A stretch of DNA of 64,000 bases, taken from positions 39,060,001 through 39,124,000 of the forward strand of contig CM114273.1 of NCBI GenBank assembly GCA_050084515.1, written 5' to 3'. This document shows, one piece after another, positions 33,213 through 45,989 of this stretch (positions within the stretch are counted from its first letter, which is position 1; every line of letters starts with the position of its first letter). Position numbers and translations under genes: made by a program. The notes under the pieces were generated by a model, which saw only the letters and a list, made by a program, of their open reading frames with translations, searched no databases and had not been told where the DNA came from. This stretch comes from Blasia pusilla (taxonomy: Eukaryota; Marchantiophyta; Marchantiopsida; Blasiales).

Positions 33213-36200
33213 TGTCGTCTATTTTCTTAGTGAGTCTTTCCTGCTTCACTCTCCAGACCAAATCCTTCGCGCCCACACTCGCAAAACTCGTGAAGAATTT
33301 GTCTGGGCCACCTCCAGCAACTAAGATGATCCGCTCGACAGAATCTTTCCTGTGAGCCGAGCCAATCTGATCCTATCGTCGACCCAGGAGACAATGGAGG
33401 CAGAATCTAAATATCTAAATCTATCTCCAAACCGATTGGAATCCTTCCCTACGAGGCGTACACTTCACTACTGCGCACGAACGCAAAAAATCACCTCACA
33501 CACAAATCTTCTAGTGTAATGACTACCAGGGCTCGAGAAATGGCAGGGGGGGAAGAGGGGAAATAAGCAAAGGAAACAAAGGTGATAGTGGAGGACGATG
33601 TCACTGATGAGAGGAACCAAACTTATGATGTGCACAGTGAGATGGTTGGAAGCGTCAGTTCCTAGAAAGGAAGCAGCCTGGACATAGAAGACCCCCCCGC
33701 CCCTCAACTACTTCTGATTTCAACCAGCACTCGTAAAGAATCGGTCAATAACACCAATCTGGCAATCAATTCCCCGCTCCGCTCCCCTCCCCTCCACTCT
33801 TCCCCGCTTTTCTCTGCTCAGCAGTGCGCCGGGTTCCCCGAGACTCCGACTAGCCCACTCCACGCCCAAGACCCGGCCCGGTGTAGCTCCGATCCTTGTA
33901 CTACACACCACCCTGGACGACGCGGTTTGAAAGCTTCCCTTCCCCTAATGAAGCAGCACGATCTCCCCATTAATTGACGCACAATTTGCGACTTAGCCCG
34001 TGAACGCCGGCGGCCTCTAGCGGAGTCTTCGTATCGCCGAGGCCTCCCGAGTCCCCACGCGAGTCCTCCCGGGTCCACCGTAATCTCTACTGGTCTCCAA
34101 GAGTGGTGACATTCCGCAAGAGTAGCTAGCTAGCTAGCAATGCCATGCAAACAAAGTAGTAAACGGAGGAGAAGAAGATGGGGGGGAAGGAAAAACAAAG
34201 TGCCCCTAAAATCTAACCTCACCAACCTCAGTAAAGGCAGTCCCACGAGACGTTATGGGACTACTGGAAAGTGGAACTTGACGGGGTATATACCTTATTC
34301 GCCTATAACTTATCGGGCTTCTGCACTTATTTATGTCTTCCCACTAATCTTCGCTGGTGGTAGCTATGGGGCTTTGGGCTAAATGGGGTATTAAGAAAGA
34401 CGCATACGGAATTCACGTGGTGGGAAGTTGGAACTCCAGCGTGTCAAGGTTCTAGAAAGATTCCCGTCGCAATACTTGAACCGGGTCAAATCGCCAGGTC
34501 TGGACTCTGGACTCTGGACCACATCTGAAACGACGGGTAATAAAAACGGGACAGATTTGGAGCTATGATCCAACGGATAAAGCTACTCTTGGACCAGGGA
34601 ATTCCGCTTGCGACCCTGCAATCCAATTCACCAAGACTTCCACGTGCCGGAGGCATCCGGTGGTCCCGCATATCACGGGTCAATTAGTGGGCCCAGCCAG
34701 TGACAAGTTGGGTGCCAGAGCTGTGGCTGGGACAGTCAAACAAACCTCTACGCGAGACGACATGCGTTGGGAAAAAGTCCTCCAGAGACATGACCGGCCA
34801 CCGGAGAGCACTTCAGCTCCCGTGTTTTGCAATTCCGATTGCGTCTGATACGTATAGAACAGATGCATACAGGAGCACCAAGCGCTTGGCGGTTTTGGAC
34901 AAGGAGATGACCGGCGAGACCAGGAGCACAGTGAGTACTATACCGTTGATAGCACGCTACCTCATCAACTCTCCAATCTGAATCGAGCACGTGTCTTTTC
35001 CTCGCCCTTCCTTAGTTGTCGCACACCGGCTAAACCCCAAGTGGCGTAGGTATTCCGTGCCATTCGAGCCTGGCCATGATCATGACTTCCGTCAAATCGA
35101 CGGATCCGTAAACGCACCTTCAACCCGAGCTCCGCGTTCTTGTCGAATGAATCATCGAGCCTAAAGGACAAGAAAACAAAAGCCCGTGATCACCGGGCAA
35201 CGAAAAGAATGCCCCGTGAATACTTACCAAAAGAAGAAGGAAAGTAAAGCGAAGGGCTGTCATGAAAATCTCCCAGTCCCAGATTATTCTAGGAGAACAC
35301 GCAAAGTTCAGCGTGATGAGTTTGAAAAAGACGTAGAAAGATTATATCTCAGTGGAAAGGGACACGACGCATGGCAAAGCCACGCATTTTCGTATCTAAG
35401 GAAACGACAAAAGATCGCGACTTGTGAGTGGTGTGTCCGTTACTTCGTCGTCGCTGGCGGCTTTTCCATCCATCGATTCCATACGGAAGATTCTGATACC
35501 GTAGTCAGTCACGAATCCGGTGCACGATATCAATCATACTTCAAACTTCAATTATAGTCCTCGTAGAAAAGATGAGTACAAACACTGTAGCAACTATCAC
35601 TATCACCCCACCAGGGGTTTTTCGCCCGGTGTTTCGTAATCCGGATCCGTAAAATCGGATTTCTTACCAGTTTTAATATAATTTTTGCAAAGAAATTCTC
35701 TACTTTGGAAGTTTTTTCCCGATGAGTTTCAAATGAATTGGGAATTTTTATTTTAATCGGCTATGGTTACTCGTAACCTCGGATCACTCTGATCATTGAC
35801 CATCACAATCTCATGTTTACGAATATTTAAAGCAGCGATCCGCGTTATGCAAGCGTGCGCTAGCAACCCGCTAGATAGAATTTGACTCGGTACAAGGGGA
35901 ATAAGATCACTCTTGGAGAGCAATCATGTTTCTTCTTTGAAATTGGCGTGTGGATGTCCTTCCGGATTTGATGCATGGAAACTATCCTAAAGTGAGGAGC
36001 ATGATAATTGGATGTCATGTCATCAGGATGTTTAACTATGAATGTGTTCGTGGCCGCATCTTGCTTTTGGGTTTGTTAGGGATGGTCAAAGATCACGCTG
36101 AGGTGAAGGTGTCATACACAGGACCCGTCCTAATTTGCTTCTGGAAGAAGAAGGGGCAGAAATTTTGCGGTGAGATACATTGAAGGATTCGGAAATACTT

Positions 36201-36760
36201 GTGAATCGCACACCCACGTCTTTATGGCCACAAATGAGTGGGGAAAAAGAGAAGAGGGGAATTTGGAGCCTTTCGGGAGTACCAAAATGGGGAGTTGAGG
36301 AGCTACCCATTTCTCAGTCGACAGCCCCGCTAGGAAAATTCTAGGTGCCCAAGAACCCCCACATAAGGGGATCTTTGACACCCCCTATTGTCCCCAAAAT
36401 CTCAATTTCAAAAAGATACTTAGAAAGTATTAATTCCGAATGCAAGATCAAAGAGAGGGACATCCACGTACACGCTAAAAGTTGCATTTAGCAATTACTA
36501 GGTAATAAGCTAGTGTAACGCATGAAGAAAACGGAGCGGAGTCTTAAATGGAGGGAGGGATTCATGGGCTTGGGAAGGCGTAGTCTATTAAATTGGTAAC
36601 TCCCAAAATCTCTAACTCCTCGGGAACCTAGAGCTCAACTTATGTGTGACTCAAATGTTAAATGGACCTACGAATTATGACTACTTTATCTCTATTGATT
36701 AATTTCTCTAATAATGGCATATGCACTTTTGCTTAGCCATATAGATTTACATGATTATTT
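33213..36760. other. Upstream region of the small-protein gene and intergenic DNA
   Basis: 33213-34140 probably holds the promoter and 5' untranslated region of the minus-strand gene. A TAGC tetranucleotide run lies at 34123-34138. The rest shows short open frames on both strands (for example 34140-34382 plus and 35186-35557 plus) without recognised motifs; the latter lacks an ATG at its start. No gene is called. Confidence 0.45.
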
Positions 36761-36802
36761 AAGGAACTAGTGAGTTGCCCATAAGCAACTCACTAGTTCC
36801 TT
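36761..36802. repeat. Perfect 18-bp hairpin
   Basis: AAGGAACTAGTGAGTTGC at 36761-36778 and its exact reverse complement at 36785-36802 are separated by CCATAA. There is no U-run, so it is not a typical terminator. It could be a small foldback element. Confidence 0.8.
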
Positions 36803-38009
36803 CCTTTTTCCCTCTCAATTTTTTTTCAAAGTAGGAGAAAAAAAGACACGTGTCAAAGAAAAGGGTACTTGCATAATACGTATCACTACTTTAGGTGTCA
36901 CATTCCGGAAGGCGTTCCTCTCACAAGAGTAGAGATTGAGTGTTAAAATAACTATTTTAAACAAGCTAGGAAATGCGGAATGTTCTCTATTTGTTAAAAT
37001 TTCTTTGTTAAATCTTGGATAACTTCATTTTGGATTTCAATTCATTTCAAGCATTGGAAAGGTCCTCACTTCCTAAAGAAGAAAGTATGTATGAAAAAGG
37101 GGCCTTAGGGATATGCTTTGTTGCATTTAGGAGAAGGATCTAATCCTTGTTATGTCCATAGGGAGGGACAAATGGGTCCCTTTGTTTCGGAATTCATGAT
37201 CGAGGGAGCACCTCCTTATTATCACATATACGAGGGGACGGAGCTGCCCATATGATGCTAGGTGCATCGTATTGGTGTCGGCTTGTATTATCTCTTATGG
37301 AAAGGGAATCAACTTTTCACTTACTTACACATGTGTCATGACTTAAAAGAGGTAGTGGAGGCCTAGAAGGATCCTTTTTGGTTCCCATTTTAAGAGGTCA
37401 TAGTAACATGCTACCTTGGAGATGACCTATGTATATAGGTCATGTTTTCCTTGAATGAGTGGCACTCTTTGAGGGGTTACCACTTATCATGTATCTTTTG
37501 GCACATTTAGGTGTCTTGATGCTTTGTGATGCCCATGGGGCCAAGTGAGATGTGTCATCTTTTGTGGCCTTACTTGATCTATGTGGAGAGGATCTTGCGC
37601 TATAGCTTATGAAGGTGAATACATTGTGTAGTTTGGATCCTTTTTAGCCCCCCTGCAAATGGATAACATATATACACATGTTACCATGGAGTTTCCAAAA
37701 GAGGGGATATACCCCTAATGAAGCTCATCTTTTAAATATCATATCCAAAATTGGGTTTTTGATATAATCCAACAACCTTAATGTATTGATCATTGATTCT
37801 CTTGAATAAGAGTAGGCTAGGATTGATATGGAGATCACATATTTATCTATGATTGTGTAATAGTTCAGATCTCTTTGTTGGAAGCACGGTGCGCATGTTA
37901 AATATAACTAAGCCACATTGGGAATGATGTGTGCTAAAACATTGGAAGAATGGAGTTCATATCTAAAACATATCTTCTATTCCAATTTGATATGAAATCT
38001 ACTTTTGTT
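36803..38009. other. AT-rich stretch, probably old transposon remains
   Basis: No open frame of note. It runs without a visible border into the methyltransferase relic at 38010, so it may be the decayed upstream part of the same older element. Confidence 0.4.
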
Positions 38010-38541
38010 CCAAGGATCTTTTTGTAGGTATTAGTCATACTTTGGCTGCAATGTTGTAATTGAGCGTGCACGTCTAGCAATACTTGCATGTCGAGAGAGA
38101 TGATACCGCAAGGAAGATCTTATTCCAATATACTAGCCACCATACGACCAAGTTATTCCAAAAATATCTTGGCTTATTGCCAGATTCTTCCATTAGGAGA
38201 TATGGATATGCTTTTTCATACAATATGTCATAGTTGGGTACATAGGATCTGGATAAAGTAGGTCCAATTCATTCTGTGCAAGAAAATTGGCTAGGTTATG
38301 ATCATTCTTCGACAAGTCATGAAGTTGGTTTGTAGAACCAAAGATTGAGTATGACTTGGGAGATTCACTTGTAGGTTCTTCAACAATTAGAAACTACTTA
38401 GAGATATGCTCCAAACCACATTTTGGAGAACATGACATTCTTAGGTGATACTTGAGTTCAACTTATGATGATTGTTCATTAGGTGTTGGATGCAACGAGC
38501 CTTGGATTGCACACGCACACACCATCCATGGTTGTGATGGA
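38010..38541 (+). pseudogene. Heavily decayed relic of the retroelement DNMT domain
   Basis: Conceptual reading gives DLF-GISHTLAAML near 38025-38060, then HVERDDTARKILFQY near 38085-38130, LGLLPDSSIR near 38173-38200, and HILENMTFLGDT near 38420-38455. These follow in order the motif I, motif II, spacer and motif VI phrases of the methyltransferase in elements I-III. It is much more diverged than those copies, is full of stops, and is cut off by the left end of element III at 38542. It shows that an older wave of DNMT-carrying elements existed here. Confidence 0.6.
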
Positions 38542-39028
38542 TGTCACGTCTTTTAGGATAGATCGGTGAGATCTAGTAGAGTGCCTTCATGGGTAGTGGA
38601 GGACAGGCTCAGTAGGTTGAGGATGACCTACTGAGGCCTCAAGAAATTTGAGAGAGCAGGTTTTCCCTTTGTTTCGGCTCATTTGGAGCCATATTGAGGA
38701 ATTTACTATTTTAGGTAAGTACCATTTTCAGTATATAATCAACTTTATAGTTTTGGTAACTGGCGCTTGACCTCTTACATCAAGTCAAGAGCCAAGGAGG
38801 TGACTTGGGAGCATAGGTTACCATGGAGAGAGCTTGGGAGAGGGGAGGGGTATACCTCAAGAAGAGAGTTTGAGAGCTCATTCTCTCTTTGTTGAACCTC
38901 TTGGCATGTGTGTGTAACCCAAGCCTCTCATTAGGAGAGTGGGTTTGGTTTGACATTGAGAGAGACATGTGAGAGTGCACACATGTGAGAACTATGGTGT
39001 TGTGAGAGAGATTGGATCTTAATTTACA
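38542..39028 (+). repeat. Terminal repeat A1, element III
   Basis: 487 bp from TGTCACG to TTTACA. It lacks 30 bp (the GAGACGACGGAGC segment) that is present in A2 and is otherwise collinear with it. Confidence 0.87.
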
Positions 39029-40759
39029 TAGAGAGAATGAGTGAGTGAGAGAGCTTCATGGGGGAGCTCGCTGCTTGCTTGATTTTTTATGCAGGTTGGG
39101 GGACTGTGTTTCCCACTTCATGGCTCATGGGAGTGCTCACCAGAGCAAGAGTCATGCGAGTTTGCTGTTTTGCTTTGCTGATTTTTTGTACGAGAGAGTG
39201 GCACGCGGAAGCGCTTCCCAATTTTTGATAGGAATTGATTATGGGGGTGGATTGCTCCATACCAATGCTCTCAAGACCACCATGTAGCTTTCTAATTTGT
39301 GTTCTCATAGGTTTTACATTTTTTTTGGAAGAAATCAGCGCGAAAGCGATGCCAAATTTTGTGTAGCAGAAAGAGACAATGGGCTTTACAACAGTCCCTG
39401 TCAATTTTTACTAGAATGTTTGATTCAAAATATTTTTTGATGTCATTGTAGATTGTGAAGCTCTGCAGGTTGTGTAATAAACAATGCATAATTTGGAGTT
39501 GCGAGCAAAAATTTATGGTCAATCTTGCAAAATTGCCATTGCTAGGCAATTTTTAGGGTTAAATTCTTCAACCCTAAACTAGCTGCCGTTGCCGTTATAG
39601 TCACTGTCAACGGTCCTCCATCAAAGGTCAACTGACACTGTCACCATCAATGGTCAACCATCACCTTCACCATCAACGGTTTGCCGTCGCCATCAACCGT
39701 CAACCGTCCACCTTCAATGGTCCACCGTCGGCCGCCGCCGTTGTCTAGCACTGCTCAGAGACGCGTTCGGCCGTTTTCCACCCTTGGTTGCCATTGCCGC
39801 CATTACGGAGTGGAGGGTCTTCCATGATGACCGTTGATTCTCTAACTTGCACCGCCAGCACGTACTTTGGTTTGGCCGCCACCGTCATCGTAGTTTCGTC
39901 ATCAACTAGTGATGGCAGGTGACCTCGGGTTATGGTGTTTGAGTTTTCATTTCATATTGCTATGTTGTGATTGGTAGCTGCTCGACGACGATCGAGTACC
40001 GTGTCGTGACGCTCGTAGCCGCAACGCGCCGCCGATTGCCGTGTCGTGCCGCTTGTGGCCGCACCGCACCGTCTCGATCGCGGAGCCTCTCCTTCACTAA
40101 GGAGCAGAGCGTGTGAATTTCTGATTGAGGAGGGTATGTCGCCGAGTGCCGCATCCCATTCTCGAGTGCCGTGTCGTTTGTAGCCATTCTATGCCGCATA
40201 GGACCACTAAACCTGCACCGCACATCGAGGAGGTTTGAGCAGTGTCAGTACGAGAGGAGTACGACTTGCTGATTGGAGGAGTTGTCTTCACGATCAAGTT
40301 GGGGTCGAGATTTGCAGTTGCCGAGGATCAACATCAACATTATTGTCAGGCTACCCATTCTGGTCTCTAACCCTGCACGTGTGAGGGATTTCCGGATATT
40401 GGGAAGTTATTTGGGATATTGGGTTTCGTGCTAATGTTGAGAGCATCGATGATGTATGGGTTTAGTGGACATAGACCTGTGTGGGATGTCCAGAGTTGAT
40501 GATGGTTTGTCAATGAGGCTATAGATTAGTTGATTTGCTGAACTGTGCCACTTGTTGCCGCATAGCACACGTCTTAGTGAGAGAGTGTAGATTGAGCGCC
40601 GTATGTTTAGTTTTAGTGATTGAGGGATTACTTGCGAGATTGAGAGTGATCGTGTGAGAGGGGCACGAGGGCCATCACGGCGTCCTTTCGGGATTTCGAG
40701 AGGTGAGGTAGTGGACCTGAGAGTAGCTCTGGAGGGTTTACCTAGAGTGGTGCGAGGTT
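39029..40759 (+). other. Non-coding leader of element III
   Basis: Collinear with the leader of element I, including the GAGA-rich start, the CCRTCA-type array (about 39600-39740) and the GCCGC-rich part. No primer-binding site identified. No coding signal. Confidence 0.55.
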
Positions 40760-41990
40760 TTGAGGGTCTCCACGTGAGAGACCACCTCGATCTCTTTCTG
40801 TGTTGTCTTCAGACGAGGGGGAGCGTGTAGAGGAGTGTATTAGTGATCCACCATACACATTGAGTGGTCCTACCAGTTGGGCGCACAAGATGGACGACCG
40901 GGGTAGAGGACCGCATAGGTTTTCGGGTGTTGTAGGCACTATAGAGCTACACGACTTCATTGCGGAGTTTAGGAGTTGGTATGACTCACACGAGGCTACG
41001 AACTCTAGAGAGTTCAGCCCGTTTACAACATGGAACGGTATGTTCCAACATTTAGAGGGGGCACCCATGGACGATTACCATGAGTTCTTCCACACATATA
41101 CCTATGAGATTGAGGCATGGTGACTCTACTATAACCAACTCTATGTATCATGGACGGAGCCATTCCCAGACGAGGAGGAGGAGTCAAGAGAGGCTACTTC
41201 CTCTTCCACTAGTGATGTTTTAGGAGAGGTCAGTCGCACTGAAGCAATTGCACCGTCTAGTCGGGTTCGTCCCAAGTTCAACCCCATGGTTGAGTCCTTT
41301 GTTGAGTTGAGGGGGTACGGACGGAGAAGTTGGGGGGTACCAGGGAGCTACCAGGGGGTACGGACGGAGAAGTTGCGGAGCATCCACGACTTCTAGAGGC
41401 ACCCGGGTGAGAGTTTGCGTGAGGCTTACACTCGCTTGCGCCGGTTGATCAACGTCACTCAGGGGTGACAGAGGCTCAGGCTATCCAGTCATGGTACGCG
41501 ATGCTGGACCAAACCCTACGGACACAGGTGCGGGAGGGGGTGCTTCTTATGAACACCTCCCCTACGTTGAGAGATGTTTTTAGGACCGCCGAGAACGTTG
41601 AGCGCAACATGGCGGAGGAGAGCGTAACCACCATGGGTTCTGGGCCAGAGCAGTCACGATTGTCTGCACCACCAGTGCATCAACGTGGACTTTGAGATAG
41701 GTCCAACTGTGGCACCCCGCGCTTAGGGAGGATACCGAGAGGCCGTGCCATAGAGACTTGCTCATTCATATGCGGCTCAGCAACAGCCGCCTATGATAAC
41801 TTGTTGGTCATGTGGTAGAGCCCATCATCAACGTGATTGCACTCGTCAGGGTCATGGAAGTGTGCCTCAGCATGGAGGAGGAGATGGTGCTGCACCAAGA
41901 GGTTATCAGTGTGATTATTGTGAGAGCTATGGTCACACATGCGCCTGGTGTTTCAGTTTACACCTTGAGTTACGTCCGAACTGAGGGCTA
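40760..41990 (+). pseudogene. gag: Gag-like region, element III
   Basis: RGRGPHRFSGVVGTIELHDF and LEGAPMDDYHEFF mark the N-terminal part (40800-41123). A local tandem duplication of a GGTACGGACGGAGAAGTT phrase at about 41310-41375 disrupts the core. VTEAQAIQSWYAMLD and ENVERNMAEES follow. Both knuckles are present at 41793-41960: CWSCGRAHHQRDC and CDYCESYGHTCAWC. Several stops and shifts. Confidence 0.78.
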
Positions 41991-43109
41991 GAGAGGGCAC
42001 CAGAGCGAGTAGCCGGTCCGGGTGGGCTAGAGATAGTGCACCTAGTGGTCTCGTTGGGGGATGAGGAGCTAGAGTTTCCCGACAAGATGGTGGAGCTACC
42101 TATGGAGGAGGTAGAGTCCCACCACCTAGATGCGTCCAGGGAGATGCAAAGCGTGAGGCTGGGATGGTTGCTCAGATATAGCAGCTACAGGAGTAGATTG
42201 ATGCTATGGCATTGAGGTTACCCGATGCTGGATTCATGGCATTGACGTCATATGGATCAACGAGAGATATGGAGGATCCTGGTTGGACGTGCGGGGTTGC
42301 CTAGATGGAGGCCGCCGCAGTTGTGACGCGTATAGCAGCCGTAGAGTTGGATCCACAACGAGGGGAAGCTAGGAAACAGACTAGGCTTCCTCAGTTTTTC
42401 ACGTTGTCCGAGGTGATGAGGACCCCATCGATGGCTCTTGATCAGAGTTCTCGGAGAGTTGGTGATATTATTGGTGTGTAGGCACGGAGGGCAATTGGAG
42501 AAACGAGTGCGACAACTCCTATTCTTGATGCTCAAGAGGAGCATGTGTCAAGTACGATGCTGGGGGCGGCCACGATGGTGTACCGTGTTTCGCTATTTTC
42601 TACTTCCGATGTTATGACATTGAGAAGTACGCTCGTTGAGGTGTTCCGGTTGGCCGCTACGCTATATGATTATTGGGAGGAGTCAGCGTCCTACATATCA
42701 AGATGGGAGTCAGGTGATGGGCCTTAGCTCATTACCCGTTCGATTCAGAGGTACAGTGATCAAGCAACGGCCAGGAGAGATTGCGACCTTAGCAGCATTT
42801 AGCAGTGCCATCACTTGGCCTAGTGATTTGATTGAGGGACATGTCCAAGCATAGGATACTCCCTTTCTTGACATTTCTATGCAAAGGAGTGTCATGATAG
42901 CCGCATCAGTCCGTGGAGGAGAGGTGCCGCTTTGGGGCTTACTTGAGAAGCTTGGACGCTTAGCCACTGAGCATGTGCAGACCGCATGGAGCGAGATGTT
43001 TGCATCTGAGTGTGACAAGTCAGAGGAACCCCAAGTAGGTAGGAGTGCTGCTATGACCCCTTTGGACACCACCGAGATTGTGTGGTGCATCCCAGAGAAG
43101 GGTATTCGG
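41991..43109 (+). pseudogene. Protease region of element III, catalytic part deleted
   Basis: Linker sequence like element I runs to VFRLAATLY at about 42665 and then jumps directly to DYWEESASY. In element I those two phrases are more than 500 bp apart (about 4765 and 5315), and the missing part contains the aspartic protease active site. So this copy cannot make the protease. The later part (42879 onward) leads smoothly into the methyltransferase. Confidence 0.75.
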
Positions 43110-44060
43110 GTGTTGGATCTCTTAGGAGGGATCAACAGTGGGTTAGCTGCTATTTTGCAAGCTGGAATGCGCGTGCAACAGCACATGTATGTGGAGATTG
43201 ATGATGTTGCGAGGCACGCTTCACTTCACCATGTGGCGCAGTTATGCCTCCGTCTTCCTGATTTGTTGTCTACGTCCACCATTCAGGGGTTACCAGAGTT
43301 CCCTACCAAGGGACATTTCATTGTTGGGGGCGCACGACTTGGAGCGGGTGAGGACCATAGACTTGGTCATTTCTGGTTTGCCGTGTGAGGGCCAGTCGAA
43401 TGCTGGACGAGGTAGCGGATTAGCTGACTCTTGGTCCAGGTTTTTTTGGGAGATGATGCGGATCTTGCAACACTTGCAGGAGCATCAATCTCGTCCTCCA
43501 ACATACATTATGGAGAAAGTACCGATTTTGGGCAATTCGAGGTCTTGTGTGATGACAAGTGCACATCAAGTGCGCGCATGGATTGTCTTAGCAGTTTTGT
43601 TGGATGCGGCGAGTGTGGGTTCACGAGCACATCGCTCGGGTCTTTGGTAGACCAACTTGGTACCACACGAGGTGTTGCGGAGGGCACATGCGAGAGTGGA
43701 GCGCCCCTCCGATTTGTTGGTGGATTCTATATTGGCTCCGAGCCGTCGATCACAGGTAGTAAGGCTAGATGATCGACTGCCGTTGATTGTGGTCAACAGG
43801 ATTGGCAGGCCACGAGCAGCCTTTCCCACATTAGTGAGTTTTCCACCTTCCTATGCTTTCAAGGAGGCCAAATCTGGCTTGGTTTGGGATGACCAAGTAT
43901 AGAGGTAAGTGGAGCCCAACACCGATGAGCGAGAGCGAGCAATGGGATTCCCCACAGGAATGACGGCAGTTACGTCACTATCAAAGGCATCACAACGTCA
44001 TATCTTGGATCAGACGATGGACCTACACTGCTTGACATGGATTTTCAGCTTAAGAGTAGA
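43110..44060 (+). pseudogene. DNMT3-like cytosine-5 DNA methyltransferase domain, element III
   Basis: VLDLLGGINSGLAAILQAG (motif I), YVEIDDVARHASLHHVAQL, then a frame change near 43320 to GAHDLERV and DLVISGLPCEGQSNAGRG (motif IV, Cys kept, Trp changed to Leu), YIMEKVPILG (motif VI with Asn changed to Lys), GSRAHRSGLW (motif VIII) and NTDERERAMGFPTGMT. The altered ENV and motif VIII residues suggest loss of activity before or during decay. Confidence 0.83.
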
Positions 44061-44360
44061 TGAGCAGCATTGTTTGAGGATGCGACAGATCACACCTGTT
44101 GCGTTGGTAAGCCCCATGCATTCCGAGACGGTTGAGGAAGTGGCTGGGGGGACACCCAAGGAGATCGACACAACATGGGTGATCGAGAGAGACACCCTTG
44201 GACTTATTGGGATATTTTGCATGTACGCCAGTAGATGATAGCCAGAGCATTGAGCGTGGTTTCGGGTACTACACGTGGAGATGAGAGATCTATTGTCCGA
44301 GATGGGGTTGCACCACAGCAACCACCGACATCCGCGCCATAGAGTCCTACCGTAGTCACG
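44061..44360 (+). other. Linker between methyltransferase and reverse transcriptase, element III
   Basis: Collinear with 6699-7020 of element I; no domain recognised. Confidence 0.45.
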
Positions 44361-45400
44361 ATGGAGACTTGGTCGCCAGATATGGGCCCTAAGTTGACAA
44401 AAAGAGAGCGGCGTCGAATAGACCAGTTCCTTAAGAGTTATAGGAGCTATTTTTCATTCAGTATGCATGATTTAGGTACGCTGAAGGGTCCAGGGATCTG
44501 CATTGAGTTGTCGAGTGACACGCCGATCTTCCGACGACCCTACAAGTACAGTGATATGGAGAGGACGCTGATTTAGAGTGGGAGCTAGGACTTGGTTAGA
44601 TCAGGACTAGTGGAGATGTGGCATGGAGAGTATGCATCTGACACTGTCATGCCCGTCAAGAAGGATGTGCATGGCAACTCGACGGATAGGCGGATGTGTG
44701 GAGATTACCGACCTATCAATCAATAGACAAAGTTTGATAGGTATGCCATGGCTATCCCTGAGGAGATCATTGATGCAATTGGGCAGCAAAGATCTTCAAT
44801 TCATTGGATTTTCCAGCCCGATATCATTAGCTGCCTATCACATTGGAGGATAGGCAGAAGATGACATTTTGGGGCATCGATCCTCACGTGAAGGATTGTT
44901 TGTACCAGTGGCGGTTCTTACCATTCGGGTTAAAGAACGCCCTGGATGAGTTTCAGAGGGTGATGGATAGGATCTTGGCAGGTCTGGATTTTGCTAGGTG
45001 TTATATTGATGACATCGTAGTCTTTAGCGCCACGGTTGAGGAGCATGAGCGAAATCTAGAGGAGGTGTTTCGACGATTGCAATTACATGGGCTGAAGCTC
45101 CATCCAAGCAAGTGCAAGTTCTTCTACGACCAGATTAAGTATTTGGGTCATACGATTGACCCAAGGGGCCTTGGTATGCAGCAGACAAAGTTAGAGGCTA
45201 TTTCCTGCATTCCACGCCCAACAGATGTGAGTCGAGTTCGTGCATTCAGGGATTGGCGAACTTCTATCGACGATACGTCAAGGGTTTTAGCTCGATAGAA
45301 AAGCGGCTGACCTTGCTGACCAAGGTGGATCAGGAGTGGCATTGGGGGGATGAGAAGGAGAGAGCATTTCAGATGCTCAAGGATAGATTGACGTTCATGC
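44361..45400 (+). pseudogene. Ty3/gypsy reverse transcriptase, element III
   Basis: METWSPDMGPKLTKRE opens the domain; RRPYKYSDMERTLI, DRRMCGDYRPIN, a frameshifted motif A region near 44790-44840, FLPFGLKNALDEFQ and CYIDDIVVFS (about 44998-45027) follow, then KYLGHTIDPRGLGMQQ, which is complete here and frameshifted in element I. Confidence 0.87.
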
Positions 45401-45830
45401 CCATATTGAGGAGATCGATCAGGGGGCGTCTTTTCTAGTTGCGTACCGATTGGAGCATGTTGGGGCTTGGAGCCGTGCTCATCTAGCATGACGATGATGG
45501 TAGAGAGTTTGTGGTGGCTTACACTAGTCGCTCAAACAACGTTGCAGAGGCAAAGTATATCTCATATGAGGGTGAGTGCTTGGCTGCAGTGTGGATTGTC
45601 GCACATTTCAGATGTTATCTATTCGGCAATCCCTTTACCATCATTACTGATCATCATCCATTTAAGTGGTTGATGGAGTCCGAGAAGCTTACAGGGAAGC
45701 TTGTGAGGTGCACTCTTTTGTTGCAGGAGTATGACTTCTAGGTGGTCCATAGATCTGGGATACTCAACCAAGATGCAGATGGTTTGAACCGTAACCCATG
45801 CCTGAGTCAACGAGATGCAACTGGAGCTCG
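45401..45830 (+). pseudogene. RNase H domain, element III
   Basis: TDWSMLGLGAVL, YEGECLAAVWIVAHFR and ITDHHPFKWLM keep the acidic residues. Stops at 45436 (after GRLF) and 45485 fall where element I has Gln. Confidence 0.8.
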
Positions 45831-45989
45831 TTGGCATGGTGAGAGTGATGAGGAGTTGGTGCCAAGATGGCATGCTTCAACCTATTTGGGCTTATTGGCT
45901 ATGGAGAGCCAGATTGTTGAGACTTTGAGGGCGAGGTCTGATGGAGAATCCTTAGATCCAGAGGCCGGTGAGGAGACGATAGGTGGCCA

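Noticed and set aside
35186-35557. A 123-codon plus-strand open frame
   Set aside because: Begins at GTG without an upstream ATG, and shows no family resemblance.
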